A stretch of 64,000 bases of DNA from Tenacibaculum sp. Bg11-29 (GCF_002836595.1 NZ_PJBB01000003.1:2789001-2853000); one strand, 5' to 3'. Shown: positions 1 to 11,096, counted from the first letter of the stretch. Translations and numbers: made by a program. Notes: generated by a model not told the origin, from the letters alone.

Positions 1-774
1 GGTAGAGATTTAGATGGTAACAGAAATATTGAAGCCTTTATTCAAACAGATGCCGCGGTAAATCCTGGTAATAGTGGAGGAGCGTTAGTAAATACGAGAG
101 GAGAATTAATAGGTATTAACACGGCTATTTCGTCAAAAACAGGCTCTTTTATAGGGTATTCATTTGCAGTGCCATCTAATATAGCTAAAAAGGTAGTAGA
201 CGATTTGTTAGAGTATGGTTCAGTACAACAAGCTTTAATAGGATTTAAACCAGATTTTAAAAACACAGAAGAACTACAAGGTGTAAAGATAGCAGAAGTT
301 TTTGAAGATAGTGGCGCAAAAAAAGCAGGATTACAGCAAGGTGATGTTATTATTAAATTAAATGATGTTAAAATTACGAAATATTCTGATTTAAAAGGGC
401 AATTAACGGCTAAACGCCCTGGAGAATCGGTAAACGTAAACATTGATAGAAATGGAGAACTCTTAACCAAGGTTGTTAAGCTTACTAAGGTGATTAAACT
501 GCCAATAAGTAACGTCTTACAGACTGAGTTTGAGAATATAAATTCTGAAGATAAAAAAAGGTTCAATATAAAGGGAGGAGCAAAGATTAAAAGAACTGAA
601 AATAGAGCCTTCAAAGAATTTGAAGTTGGTAAAGGTTATATTTTAACTAAAGTAAATGGTGAAAATATAAGCTCGCCTTTAAATGCTGTTGAATTATTAG
701 ATAAAGGCTCTAATAGAAGACTCCTTTTGGAAATGATAAGTCCTTCAGGTCAAATTGAAAGATTTAGGTTTTAA
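1..774 (+). CDS. HtrA/DegP-family periplasmic serine protease, 3' part
   Basis: The reading frame is open from base 1, so the start and the His and Asp catalytic residues lie outside the window. The catalytic serine motif GNSGGAL is encoded at about 67-87. A PDZ domain follows ([19 protein letters not shown], then [12 protein letters not shown]), and a weaker second PDZ-like segment lies near the end ([14 protein letters not shown]). This is the trypsin-like protease plus PDZ layout of HtrA/DegP, which degrades or refolds misfolded envelope proteins. An internal ATG at 169 is not the true start because it falls after the active-site serine. A terminator follows 73 bases downstream. Confidence 0.93.
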   Translation, partial: GRDLDGNRNIEAFIQTDAAVNPGNSGGALVNTRGELIGINTAISSKTGSFIGYSFAVPSNIAKKVVDDLLEYGSVQQALIGFKPDFKNTEELQGVKIAEVFEDSGAKKAGLQQGDVIIKLNDVKITKYSDLKGQLTAKRPGESVNVNIDRNGELLTKVVKLTKVIKLPISNVLQTEFENINSEDKKRFNIKGGAKIKRTENRAFKEFEVGKGYILTKVNGENISSPLNAVELLDKGSNRRLLLEMISPSGQIERFRF

Positions 775-847
775 TATTAAATTACTTTATTCCTATTTTA
801 ATTTATAGAATGATGAATGTTATGAAGATGGTTTATTATTAAGTAAT

Positions 848-882
848 AAAAACTCGTTAAAAATTATTTAACGAGTTTTTTC
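848..882 (+). terminator. Intrinsic terminator after htrA
   Basis: A 13-bp perfect stem (AAAACTCGTTAAA at 849-861 with its complement at 867-879), a 5-base loop and a short T-tract. It ends the protease transcript before gap. Confidence 0.85.
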
Positions 883-918
883 TTTGGTAAAAACATTTAC
901 GAAACCGTTTGAAATACT

Positions 919-926
919 TATTTTTG
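919..926 (+). promoter_or_regulatory. Bacteroidota -7 promoter box for gap
   Basis: TATTTTTG matches TAnnTTTG, 35 bases upstream of the gap ATG and just after a terminator. No convincing -33 TTTG is seen at the usual distance. Confidence 0.5.
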
Positions 927-961
927 CAGCAAATTTTTTAAAATTTAGTTAACACACAACT

Positions 962-2404
962 ATGTCAACAATAACAAATTACGAAAAAGAAGTAGTAGAT
1001 CAAGCCCAAGTTCGAAGAGCTACGGTTGAATTTATTAATATCGTTAATGATTTATGGTACGATAAATCAATAGAATTAGTTTTATTTAGAAATCAATTAG
1101 TCGATAAAAGAGCTAGTGAGGTTTTAAATTTAATTGATTATTCGAAAGAGTTTGTCGCTAAACCAATCTTAATTAACGATGCTTTAGAAATTGCAAAAGC
1201 AATACAATCAATTGATTTACCTGCATCAAAATTGGATATAGGTAAACTAGCGTACGAATATCAATTACAAGATGATGTTACTGTAGATAAATTAACTTTT
1301 GTAAAAAATCAATTAAAAGACGCTACTGAAGCAGAAAGTATTCAGCCAAAAGATGTTGTTTTATATGGTTTTGGTCGTATAGGTCGTTTATTAGCTCGTG
1401 AGTTAATGAGTAAAATGGGTAAAGGTTCTCAATTAAGGTTAAGAGCTGTAGTTACTCGTGGAGAAATAAATGAAGCAGTATTAGAGAAAAGAGCATCATT
1501 ATTAAGTATCGATTCTGTCCATGGTGACTTTTTAGGAACTGTTCAGGTAGATGTGGATAACAATGCATTAATTATAAACGGAACAACAGTATATATGATT
1601 TCTGCTGGTAAACCAGAAGATATTGATTATACAACTTACGGAATTAACGATGCATTAATTATAGATAACACAGGTGCTTTTAAAGATAAAGAAGCTTTAA
1701 GTCGTCATTTAGTACCAAAGGGAGCAAGTAAAGTTTTATTAACTGCACCAGGAAAAGGAATTCCGAATATTGTACACGGAGTAAATCATTCAGAAAACAA
1801 CCCTGATAAAGTAGATATATTCTCTGCAGCTTCATGTACTACAAATGCTATTACACCAGTATTAAAAGTATTAGAAGATAATTTCGGTATTAAGAAAGGA
1901 CACTTAGAAACTATTCATGCATATACTAATGATCAAAATTTAGTAGATAATATGCATAAAAAGTACCGTAGAGGTAGAGCAGCAGCTTTAAATATGGTGA
2001 TTACCGAAACAGGAGCTGGTAAAGCAGTTGCAAAAGCATTGCCAGCTTTAGAAGGTAAATTAACATCAAATGCTATTAGAGTACCAGTACCAAATGGATC
2101 GTTAGCAATTTTAAACTTACAATTAAATTCTACAACTACCGTAGAAGCGGTAAACGCTATAATGAAGCAATATGCTTTAGAAGGTGATTTAGTAGAGCAA
2201 ATTCAATATTCGGTAAATAATGAATTAGTATCTTCTGATATTGTAGGTACTACAGCCCCATCAATCTTTGATAGCAAGGCAACTATTGTTGATGGAGATA
2301 CCATCGTAATATATGTTTGGTATGATAATGAATATGGGTATTCTCACCAAGTTATGCGTTTAGCAAAGCATATAGCTAAAGTACGTCGTTATACTTACTA
2401 TTAA
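962..2404 (+). CDS. gap: Glyceraldehyde-3-phosphate dehydrogenase, long form
   Basis: Catalyses the reversible phosphorylating oxidation of glyceraldehyde 3-phosphate with NAD(P)+ in glycolysis/gluconeogenesis. The Rossmann motif GFGRIGR begins at residue 136 and the catalytic cysteine is C292 in SCTTNA. HAYTNDQ and WYDNEYGYSHQ are further family signatures. At 480 residues it is about 130-140 longer than the usual 335-residue enzyme. The excess is an N-terminal helical, charged extension before the nucleotide fold, as in a Bacteroidota long-form group. It is monocistronic, with a promoter box upstream and a terminator downstream. The role of the extension is unknown to me. Confidence 0.95.
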   Translation: MSTITNYEKEVVDQAQVRRATVEFINIVNDLWYDKSIELVLFRNQLVDKRASEVLNLIDYSKEFVAKPILINDALEIAKAIQSIDLPASKLDIGKLAYEYQLQDDVTVDKLTFVKNQLKDATEAESIQPKDVVLYGFGRIGRLLARELMSKMGKGSQLRLRAVVTRGEINEAVLEKRASLLSIDSVHGDFLGTVQVDVDNNALIINGTTVYMISAGKPEDIDYTTYGINDALIIDNTGAFKDKEALSRHLVPKGASKVLLTAPGKGIPNIVHGVNHSENNPDKVDIFSAASCTTNAITPVLKVLEDNFGIKKGHLETIHAYTNDQNLVDNMHKKYRRGRAAALNMVITETGAGKAVAKALPALEGKLTSNAIRVPVPNGSLAILNLQLNSTTTVEAVNAIMKQYALEGDLVEQIQYSVNNELVSSDIVGTTAPSIFDSKATIVDGDTIVIYVWYDNEYGYSHQVMRLAKHIAKVRRYTYY

Positions 2405-2424
2405 ACTAAAGTAATAAACAAGAA

Positions 2425-2460
2425 AGAAGCTGAGATATTTTTTATTTCAGCTTTTTTTAT
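2425..2460 (+). terminator. Intrinsic terminator after gap
   Basis: Stem built on AAGCTGA (2427-2433) and TCAGCTT (2447-2453), extended by A-T pairs and followed by a run of seven T. Confidence 0.85.
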
Positions 2461-2500
2461 TATATTCGGAACATATTTAATCCCCTAACGCCCCTAAAAT

Positions 2501-2875
2501 ATGAAAAAAGTATTCCCTATACTTTTATTGTTACTTAGTGTAACATCACTATCTTTTTCCCAAGAAATTAACGAATTAAATTTTTTAACATCAGGTAAAT
2601 GGCTTGTAGAGTCAGTTCAGATTGGTGAAGAAATTCAAAGCTATTCAGAAGATGCTAGTTGGATGGTTTTTCATTCAGATGGAAAATACCAAGTTGTTAT
2701 GAATAATAACGAAAAGCAAGGTATTTGGAAATTTGAAGAATTAACTAAGGTAATTAAGTTTGAAGGTGATGAGAGTTTAGTAAATGGTTTAAAAGTTGAA
2801 CTGCTAAATGATAAAGAACTTTTATTCTCAGCTACCGAAGGAGATGTTGTTTATACAATGAAATTAAAAAAATAA
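2501..2875 (+). CDS. Secreted lipocalin-like small protein
   Basis: 124 residues with a clear signal peptide (a Lys-Lys start, a leucine-rich core, cleavage after SLSFSQ at about residue 21). The mature part has the pattern of small Bacteroidota lipocalin-like proteins: GKWLVESVQIG, then alternating beta strands including GKYQVV, KQGIWKFEE and LLFSATEGDVVYTMKL. No catalytic residues are evident, so ligand binding in the periplasm or at the outer membrane is a guess from the fold. It stands alone between two terminators. The family call is by pattern only. Confidence 0.6.
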   Translation: MKKVFPILLLLLSVTSLSFSQEINELNFLTSGKWLVESVQIGEEIQSYSEDASWMVFHSDGKYQVVMNNNEKQGIWKFEELTKVIKFEGDESLVNGLKVELLNDKELLFSATEGDVVYTMKLKK

Positions 2876-2898
2876 CATAGTAAATGTATATTGTGTTT

Positions 2899-2927
2899 AA
2901 ACCGAAGCTTTCGCTTCGGTTTTTTTG
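2899..2927 (+). terminator. Intrinsic terminator
   Basis: 10-bp perfect stem AAACCGAAGC (2899-2908) with its complement at 2913-2922, TTTC loop and a T-tract. It is unusually GC-rich for this region. Confidence 0.92.
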
Positions 2928-2997
2928 TTGAAAAAAGCTAAGTAATACGTTATTTATACCTGATTTTTTTCCTTAATTTAGCGTAAAATTTTTAAAA

Positions 2998-3561
2998 ATG
3001 AAATTACTTTTTTCTTCACTTTTAACAGTGTTATTAATGGCAACAGCAAGTTCTCAATCGAAATTACCATATTATGAGATTCCTGAAGCTTCAGCTGAAT
3101 TTACAGCAGGTACAGTAGCGAGCAGAATGGTAGATGGTTTAGGTTTCCGTTACTATTGGGCAACAGAAGGTTTAATAGAAAAAGATTTAGGTTTTAAGCC
3201 TAATAATGATGCAAGAACAACTATAGAAACCATAAACCATATTCTAGACTTGTCTCAAGTAACTTTAAATGCTGTATTGAATAAATCGAATGGAGAGAAA
3301 CAACCAGAAATGACATTTACCGAAAAGCGTAAAAAAACATTAGAAAATTTTAAAAAAGCAAGTGATATTTTAAAGTTAAGTAAAGATTTATCGCAATACA
3401 AAATAATTTTTGGAGAAAAAGAATTTCCTTTTTGGAATGCAATAAATGGACCAATTGCAGATGCTACTTGGCATGTTGGTCAAATAGTTTCTTTCCGTCG
3501 TTCTTCAGGAAATCCATTACCTAAAGGTGTTAGTTTTTTAACAGGGACAGTTAAGAGGTAA
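2998..3561 (+). CDS. Exported DinB-fold protein
   Basis: 187 residues with an N-terminal signal peptide (hydrophobic core to about residue 18). The mature part looks like the DinB/YfiT four-helix bundle, with histidines where metal ligands sit in that superfamily: TINHILDLSQ around residue 82 and DATWHVGQIVSFRR near the C-terminus. DinB-like proteins bind a divalent metal, and some are thiol-dependent transferases, but no substrate can be inferred. The stop lies one base before the next DinB-like gene, so the two are probably co-transcribed with ligA. Confidence 0.7.
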   Translation: MKLLFSSLLTVLLMATASSQSKLPYYEIPEASAEFTAGTVASRMVDGLGFRYYWATEGLIEKDLGFKPNNDARTTIETINHILDLSQVTLNAVLNKSNGEKQPEMTFTEKRKKTLENFKKASDILKLSKDLSQYKIIFGEKEFPFWNAINGPIADATWHVGQIVSFRRSSGNPLPKGVSFLTGTVKR

Positions 3562-3562
3562 T

Positions 3563-4027
3563 ATGAATAAAAATAAAATGTTAGTAGCTTTAATGGATGA
3601 ATACAAAAGAGCATCTAAAGATTATATTAAAGTATTAAGTGATATATCAGAAGAAGATTTTTTAATAGCTAGAGATTATAAAACAGAAGATTCAGATTGT
3701 AAGTCAATACAAACAGTAATATTTCATATAATTCAATCAGGTTATACTTATGCAAATTATATACAGTCATTAAGTAATGATACTTGGTTAGAATATAAGT
3801 TTCTCATAAATACCACAAAAACAGCTATTCAAGAAATAAAAAAAATGTTGGAATATACTGAAGACTCATTTCATGATAATTGGTATAAAACAAATAAAGA
3901 GTTAGAGAAACATTCATTTAAAACACGTTGGAATGTAACTTATGACTTAGAACAATTGTTAGAGCACGCCATTGTACACATATTAAGACACAGAAGACAG
4001 GTAGAGAATTTTTTGAAGAAAGATTAA
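3563..4027 (+). CDS. DinB-family protein
   Basis: 154 residues with no signal peptide, so cytoplasmic. Helical throughout. The putative metal ligands of the DinB fold are H in TVIFHIIQSG and the two histidines in LEHAIVHILRHRRQ, close to the family C-terminal pattern HxxxHxxQ. It starts 1 base after the exported DinB-like gene and its stop abuts the ligA ATG at 4028, so a three-gene operon is likely. Biochemical role unknown. Confidence 0.75.
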   Translation: MNKNKMLVALMDEYKRASKDYIKVLSDISEEDFLIARDYKTEDSDCKSIQTVIFHIIQSGYTYANYIQSLSNDTWLEYKFLINTTKTAIQEIKKMLEYTEDSFHDNWYKTNKELEKHSFKTRWNVTYDLEQLLEHAIVHILRHRRQVENFLKKD

Positions 4028-6022
<1,995 letters not shown>

Positions 6023-6056
6023 TTCGTTGATACATTTGTTAAGTATTTTGATATAT

Positions 6057-6090
6057 AATAGAGCATTCATTAATGAATGCTCTATTTTTT
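6057..6090 (+). terminator. Intrinsic terminator after ligA
   Basis: Near-perfect palindrome AATAGAGCATTCAT / ATGAATGCTCTATT (6057-6070 and 6073-6086) followed by a T-run. Confidence 0.92.
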
Positions 6091-6448
6091 TTAATATGCA
6101 TAATGAAATAACTAACGATATTGTTTGTTATCATACTAAAGGTTTTTATTTTGGTTGTTTAATCTACTGTAAATTATACATAGTGAGGTTAATGAATTAA
6201 AAAAAATGTAATTATGGTTTGTTAACAAAAGCTGTTTTATGCGATAAAGTGTTGTTTGTGGATTTTTTGTTGCTGTTTGTAGATTTATTTTTTTTAAAAG
6301 GACAAATAGTAAAAACTTTGTATAAACAAATAGTTAAAGCGATTATAGCTTTTGTCATAAGTAAAAATAATTTTTATTATAATAATTTTATTAAAAAAAC
6401 ATAACGTCTATAGAAAAAACTACGTAACCCCCCAAAAATCTATACATT
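6091..6448. other. Intergenic region upstream of chitinase
   Basis: About 360 bases of very AT-rich DNA. Two short open frames here have no start in a convincing context and code for low-complexity F/L/I/K/N residues, so I do not call them genes. The region presumably holds the chitinase promoter, but I cannot place a TAnnTTTG box with confidence. Confidence 0.4.
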
Positions 6449-8311
6449 ATGAAATTATTAAAAAGCATTACAGTTTCTGCTATAATATTTATTATGCTTT
6501 TTTCCTGTAGTAGCAACGAAAATTTTGTTGATAAAAATTTAGCTTTAGAACCAGAAAAATCTACTGGAGGTTCGGCTGTAAATGCAAGAACTACAACGCT
6601 TGAAAAACCTGTTATTCTTGGTTATTTTCCTTCGTGGTCAGAGAGTTTTCCAGCCGCAAATGGAGGAACAAAATTAAGAGATATTCCAGAACACGTAACT
6701 CATGTTTTTTTAGCATTTGCAAAACCTAATTTAACATATCAAAAAGGATCTCTTGATATTACTGGTACAGGAATTCAAACTCCTTATGAAGGAGATATTT
6801 TAAAAGAATCTGTAGCTGCTTTAAAATCTAAAGGAACAAAAGTAATTCTATCAATAGGAGGAGAAACTTATTGGGGTTCAGATGCTGCTTATGATATTAA
6901 TTATCAACAAATTAAAGATTTGGTAGATGATATGGGGTTTGAAGGGATTGATTGGGATTTTGAGCCTAACGGAAGTTTTGCTACAATAGGGAGTCCAATT
7001 AATGTACAACGATTTAAAGATTTTTTTATAAACTCTAGAGCAATTATGCCTAAGGGTGAATATTTATTAGCCTGTGCACCTGCTGGAGTTGGTGCTTTGG
7101 GAGGATTAAATAATGATGATTCTACTTCTCCTTTTGCTTATAGTAAAAGAAATACGGTTACAGGCGAGTCAGATGCAGGATTATACAGTGCAACATCACC
7201 TAATGAAGCTATTAGTTTATATGGTTTTGCAACTACAGGTCATATGATTCCAGTATTGAAAGCTGTTGGAGATAAAATAGATCTAATAGCTTATCAAGGA
7301 TATAATACGGGAGCAGCAAGTAATAGAAAAATAATGTATGATTCATATAAGTATTATGCAAATATATACGGGTTTGCTATTGCAGCAGGAACACATTTTC
7401 CGAATGAACCATGGGGGCCATATTATACCTATACTTATCAGAATATGGCAGATCTTTCTGGGCATATTGCTGCGAGTAATAGCAACAATGATGGTGTAAT
7501 GATATGGCAATTACTATTAGGTGCAAATAATTCTTCAGCTTACGGATATTTATATACAGCAAGTCAGGTACTTGGTGGAGTTTCTCAATCACAAGCAATT
7601 GCAAATGCTGAAAATTACCCTAGATCTCCTTATACAGACGGCGGTAGTACTGATGGTAATGGATGTAGCACTGCTCAATGGTTAGTATCAAAAGCATATA
7701 CAGAAGGGCAAGAGGCTTCGTATCAAAATAAACTTTATAAAGCTAAATGGTGGACAAAAGGAGATGTTCCTTCTGAAAATACAAAAAGTGGGCAGCCTTG
7801 GGAGTATCTTCAAGATTGCGGAGACGGTACAGGTGGTGGAACTACTAATGTAACACCTTCAGTAACTTTAACAGCACCTTCTAATAATACTTCGGTAACA
7901 GAAGGAGATACTGTGTTGTTATCAGCTACAGCATCAGATAGTGATGGTAGTGTTGTTAAAGTAGAGTTTTTTACAGGAACTACTAAATTAGGAGAAGATA
8001 CCACAAGTCCGTATGCTTTTAGTTGGTCAAATGTAGTGGAAGGTAATTATACTGTAACAGCATTAGCAACTGATAATGATGGAGCAAATACAACTTCAGA
8101 ACCAATTACCATAACTGTTGATGTATCTACAGGAGGAACTGGAGGTTCTTCATGTGTTGGTATTTCAGCATGGAAAGTATACCCTGTAATATATAATACA
8201 GGAGATAGAGTTGTATATAATAATACTATATATGAAGCACAAACAGGTCCTATTTGGATAACTCCAGGTAGCGGAGAGCACTGGTGGAAAACGATCGGTC
8301 CTTGTAAGTAA
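6449..8311 (+). CDS. GH18 chitinase lipoprotein with two chitin-binding modules
   Basis: Predicted to hydrolyse chitin at the cell surface. Residues 1-20 form a lipoprotein signal ending in the lipobox FSC (C20). The GH18 barrel spans roughly 50-390, with LSIGGE (strand 3) and the catalytic stretch EGIDWDFE, where E172 is the proton donor and D168/D170 its partners. The first position is Glu in place of the usual Asp/Asn. A CBM5/12-type domain follows (about 410-455, GQEASYQNKLYKAKWWTKGD), then a bacterial Ig-like domain (about 470-560), then a second CBM5/12 module at the C-terminus (residues about 572-620, ending WWKTIGPCK). There is no T9SS tail. Monocistronic. Confidence 0.93.
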   Translation: MKLLKSITVSAIIFIMLFSCSSNENFVDKNLALEPEKSTGGSAVNARTTTLEKPVILGYFPSWSESFPAANGGTKLRDIPEHVTHVFLAFAKPNLTYQKGSLDITGTGIQTPYEGDILKESVAALKSKGTKVILSIGGETYWGSDAAYDINYQQIKDLVDDMGFEGIDWDFEPNGSFATIGSPINVQRFKDFFINSRAIMPKGEYLLACAPAGVGALGGLNNDDSTSPFAYSKRNTVTGESDAGLYSATSPNEAISLYGFATTGHMIPVLKAVGDKIDLIAYQGYNTGAASNRKIMYDSYKYYANIYGFAIAAGTHFPNEPWGPYYTYTYQNMADLSGHIAASNSNNDGVMIWQLLLGANNSSAYGYLYTASQVLGGVSQSQAIANAENYPRSPYTDGGSTDGNGCSTAQWLVSKAYTEGQEASYQNKLYKAKWWTKGDVPSENTKSGQPWEYLQDCGDGTGGGTTNVTPSVTLTAPSNNTSVTEGDTVLLSATASDSDGSVVKVEFFTGTTKLGEDTTSPYAFSWSNVVEGNYTVTALATDNDGANTTSEPITITVDVSTGGTGGSSCVGISAWKVYPVIYNTGDRVVYNNTIYEAQTGPIWITPGSGEHWWKTIGPCK

Positions 8312-8338
8312 AAAAGAGTTTTATATTCTATTAGTTTT

Positions 8339-8376
8339 AACCTCAATAATGATTATTATCATTATTGAGGTTTTTA
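8339..8376 (+). terminator. Intrinsic terminator after chitinase
   Basis: 15-bp perfect stem AACCTCAATAATGAT (8339-8353) with its complement at 8358-8372, TATT loop and a T-tract. Confidence 0.93.
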
Positions 8377-8439
8377 TTTATGTAAATCTAAAAAAAAATA
8401 TTCTATTAGTTTTACATAGACTATTCTGATTTTAGTATT

Positions 8440-8447
8440 TACTTTTG
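8440..8447 (+). promoter_or_regulatory. -7 promoter box for yhhN-like gene
   Basis: TACTTTTG matches TAnnTTTG, 28 bases upstream of the ATG at 8476 and downstream of a strong terminator. No clear -33 element. Confidence 0.5.
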
Positions 8448-8475
8448 TGTTAATAATTTACTAAAAACATTTTTT

Positions 8476-9132
8476 ATGACCAAACAAACAAAAATTACAG
8501 TAGCATCAATCGTGTTTTTATTAGTTGCTATTACTGATATCTATGCAGTTATCATTCAAAATAAAAGTTTAGAATTTATTTTTAAACCTTTACTAATGAC
8601 AACGTTAGTGATTGTCTATTTGTTATCGGTTAAAAAAGCTAATTTTTGGTTGGTTTCAGCATTGTTTTTCTCTTTTTGGGGAGATGTATTTTTATTAGAT
8701 AAAACCAATTATTTTGTATTTGGGTTAGGGTCATTTTTAATAGCACATATTATGTATATAAAAATGACAACTAAATTTTTAAAAACAGCATCAATTGTTA
8801 AAATATTAAAAACATCAATTGTTTTTGTAGCACTATTTTCAGTTGTATTATTTTTAATAAAAGATAATTTAGGAGAAATGTTAGTACCTGTAATTGTATA
8901 TGGAATTGCAATTTCTACTTTTGGTACCTGCACATTGTTAAATTATTTACAAGAAAAATCTACAGCTAACACTTGGTTGTTATTAGGAAGTATTTTATTT
9001 ATAGCATCAGATAGCTTAATTGCTTTAAATAATTTTTACAGTCCAAAGCATTTTTTCGATATTGCTATTATTACATTATATGTTGTTTCTCAGTATTTAA
9101 TAGTAAAAGCAGTGATTTTAAAGAAAGTATAA
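8476..9132 (+). CDS. YhhN/TMEM86-family membrane protein (lysoplasmalogenase-like)
   Basis: 218 residues, nearly all membrane-embedded, with about 7-8 helices. Family marks are KPLLMTTLV after helix 2, SFWGDVFLL, LIAHIMYI and GSILFIASDSLIALNNF. The Asp residues in WGD and ASD are the conserved polar residues of the YhhN/TMEM86 family, whose characterised members hydrolyse the vinyl-ether bond of lysoplasmalogens. Whether this bacterium makes plasmalogens is not visible here, so the substrate is uncertain. A WYL regulator begins 9 bases downstream and is probably co-transcribed. Confidence 0.82.
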   Translation: MTKQTKITVASIVFLLVAITDIYAVIIQNKSLEFIFKPLLMTTLVIVYLLSVKKANFWLVSALFFSFWGDVFLLDKTNYFVFGLGSFLIAHIMYIKMTTKFLKTASIVKILKTSIVFVALFSVVLFLIKDNLGEMLVPVIVYGIAISTFGTCTLLNYLQEKSTANTWLLLGSILFIASDSLIALNNFYSPKHFFDIAIITLYVVSQYLIVKAVILKKV

Positions 9133-9141
9133 TTTTTTAAA

Positions 9142-9867
9142 ATGGAAAAACCAAGAATTTCTAGATTATCACAAATTGTAACAATATTACAATCTAAGCG
9201 ATTAATTACAGCAAGAGAATTAGCAGAGAAATTTAATGTAAGTATTCGAACGATTTATAGAGATATTAGAACGTTAGAAAGTTCAGGAATACCAGTTGTT
9301 ACAGAAGAAGGAAAAGGTTATTTTTTACAAGAAGGGTATCAATTACCACCTATAATGTTTTCTGAAGAAGAAGCAAATGCTTTAATTACAGCAGAGCAGT
9401 TAATTTTAAAAAATAAAGACGCTTCTTTTGTTGATAATTATACAAATGCTATTACTAAAATTAAAGCTGTTCTAAAATATTCACAAAAAGATAGGGCAGA
9501 TTTATTATCTAAAAGAATTGTATTTCGGTTTAATCAAGAAAAAGAAAAATCGAGTAATCATTTAATGAAATTGCAAACAGCAATCACTAATTTTCAGTTA
9601 TTAGAAATTGAATACCATTCGCTTCAAAAAAACACAACAAAAAGAATAGTAGAACCATTTGCGATGTATAGTACTAATTTAAATTGGCTATTAATTGCTT
9701 TTTGTAGATTACGTAATGAGTTTAGAGCTTTTCGAATAGATTGCATTACTAATATGAGAAATACAGAAAGTAATTTTGAACCACATGATATGAGCTTAGA
9801 AGAATATTTTAAAATTTGTGAAGAAAAATATAAGGCAGATGTTGATAAGGCTAATCTAGCGAATTAG
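9142..9867 (+). CDS. HTH/WYL-domain transcriptional regulator (YafY type)
   Basis: 241 residues. The N-terminal winged helix-turn-helix has LITARELAEKFNVSIRTIYR as its core (about residues 20-39), then RDIRTLESSGIPVV and a wing (EGKGYFLQEGYQLPP). A WYL ligand-sensing domain follows (about 135-225: LEIEYHSL, RIVEPFAMYSTNLNWLLIAF, NEFRAFRID). WYL regulators respond to small molecules or nucleic-acid ligands, and their targets are often adjacent. The GyrI-like gene at 10632, which has an inverted repeat at its promoter, is a candidate target. Confidence 0.88.
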   Translation: MEKPRISRLSQIVTILQSKRLITARELAEKFNVSIRTIYRDIRTLESSGIPVVTEEGKGYFLQEGYQLPPIMFSEEEANALITAEQLILKNKDASFVDNYTNAITKIKAVLKYSQKDRADLLSKRIVFRFNQEKEKSSNHLMKLQTAITNFQLLEIEYHSLQKNTTKRIVEPFAMYSTNLNWLLIAFCRLRNEFRAFRIDCITNMRNTESNFEPHDMSLEEYFKICEEKYKADVDKANLAN

Positions 9868-9945
9868 GTGAGGAGCTAATGCATGTGCTGATTAAAAATA
9901 AGTAAAATTATAAACATTTATTTTTACTTAAACAGATTTTAGGGA

Positions 9946-10401
9946 ATGTACAATAAATTAAATTCAACTATAATAAAGCATAATTTAAACCTTTATATTA
10001 TTTATATACTGGTTAATGTATTTATAGGTAATGTTTCGATTAGGTTTTATTTAGATGAAATGCCCATCGTATACGATGTGTTAATTAACACCTCTATATT
10101 AATCGTTCATTCTTTTGCTTTCATTAAAATATCAAAAAAGAAACAGCTACAATCTAAATTTAAAATAGTGTTGGTTTCGGTAAGTATTTGTCTTTTTGTT
10201 TTATTATTAGTTTGCATGTTTACTGCAATTTCAATGAGACTTTCAACAGATAGTATACTTACGGCGGGATTAAAAGGTATATCTGTTGTTTTTTTATTTG
10301 CTATTGTTTTTTCTTCCCCCATTTTGATACTACTTTCTTTATGGAATTATATGTGTTTAAAAAAATTAGTTGAAGTGAAACTACAACAAATAGATAATTG
10401 A
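9946..10401 (+). CDS. Small integral membrane protein, unknown
   Basis: 151 residues with four predicted membrane helices (about 15-32, 47-63, 76-96 and 113-138) separated by short, mostly basic loops, and a charged C-terminal tail. No family recognised. The ATG at 9946 follows a 78-base gap after the WYL regulator. The regular helix spacing supports a real gene, but there is no functional clue. Confidence 0.55.
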   Translation: MYNKLNSTIIKHNLNLYIIYILVNVFIGNVSIRFYLDEMPIVYDVLINTSILIVHSFAFIKISKKKQLQSKFKIVLVSVSICLFVLLLVCMFTAISMRLSTDSILTAGLKGISVVFLFAIVFSSPILILLSLWNYMCLKKLVEVKLQQIDN

Positions 10402-10573
10402 GTTTAAAATTACATAAATTATTCATCCTATGGGTTATGTAATAGTTTGATTTTTAGGTAATAGAGCGCGATAAGTCGAGATAGGCTAGAGTAATTACTT
10501 TTACTTATAGAATTGTACAGAGATATAGTTTTATAAGATTGTTTTAATTTTTGAAAAAAAACAGAACTACCCC

Positions 10574-10608
10574 TGACACTCCTTTGTCATAACTCACTTT
10601 TACTTTTG
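10574..10608 (+). promoter_or_regulatory. Promoter with inverted repeat upstream of GyrI-like gene
   Basis: TGACA (10574-10578) and TGTCA (10585-10589) form an inverted repeat with a 6-base spacer, ending 11 bases before a -7 box TACTTTTG (10601-10608). The ATG follows at 10632. The repeat overlaps the region an RNA polymerase would contact, which fits an operator. The nearby WYL regulator is a possible binder, by inference only. Confidence 0.45.
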
Positions 10609-10631
10609 TATAAATATTAAAAAATATAAAA

Positions 10632-11090
10632 ATGAATACATTAAAGAAAGAAGGATTTTATGTAGTTGGAATTTCAATTAGAACGACCAATGAAAACGGA
10701 CAAGCAATGCAAGATATTCCTAAATTATGGCAGAAATTTATGTCAGATAACTTAATAGATAAAGTTACGAATAGACTTGAGGATAGTACGTATGCTGTAT
10801 ATACTGACTATGAAAGTGATCATACAAAACCTTACACAATGATTTTAGGATATAAAGTAAGTGATATTGAAAATGTTCCTTTGGGGTTTGTAGGTAAGGA
10901 AATTGAAACAGCTAATTATCAGAAATATGTGGCAAAAGGAGATTTAACAAAAAATGCTGTAGTAGAAGAGTGGATAAAAATATGGGAATCTGATCTTAAA
11001 CGTACTTACGTGTCAGATTTTGAAGTGTATGGAGAAAAGGCACAGAACCCTACTGATGGAGAAGCAGAAATTTACATAAATGTAAAATAA
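10632..11090 (+). CDS. GyrI-like effector-binding domain protein
   Basis: 152 residues forming a single GyrI-like/AraC-effector-binding (SHS2) domain. It opens with FYVVGISIRTTNENG, has IPKLWQKFMSDN and a YESDH...YTMILGYKV strand, and ends in DFEVYGEKA plus the family-typical EAEIYINVK. There is no DNA-binding domain. Stand-alone members bind small hydrophobic molecules. Flavobacteria often pair such proteins with WYL or AraC regulators. It has its own promoter with an inverted repeat and a terminator shared with the convergent DoxX gene. Confidence 0.85.
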   Translation: MNTLKKEGFYVVGISIRTTNENGQAMQDIPKLWQKFMSDNLIDKVTNRLEDSTYAVYTDYESDHTKPYTMILGYKVSDIENVPLGFVGKEIETANYQKYVAKGDLTKNAVVEEWIKIWESDLKRTYVSDFEVYGEKAQNPTDGEAEIYINVK

Positions 11091-11096
11091 TAGAAG

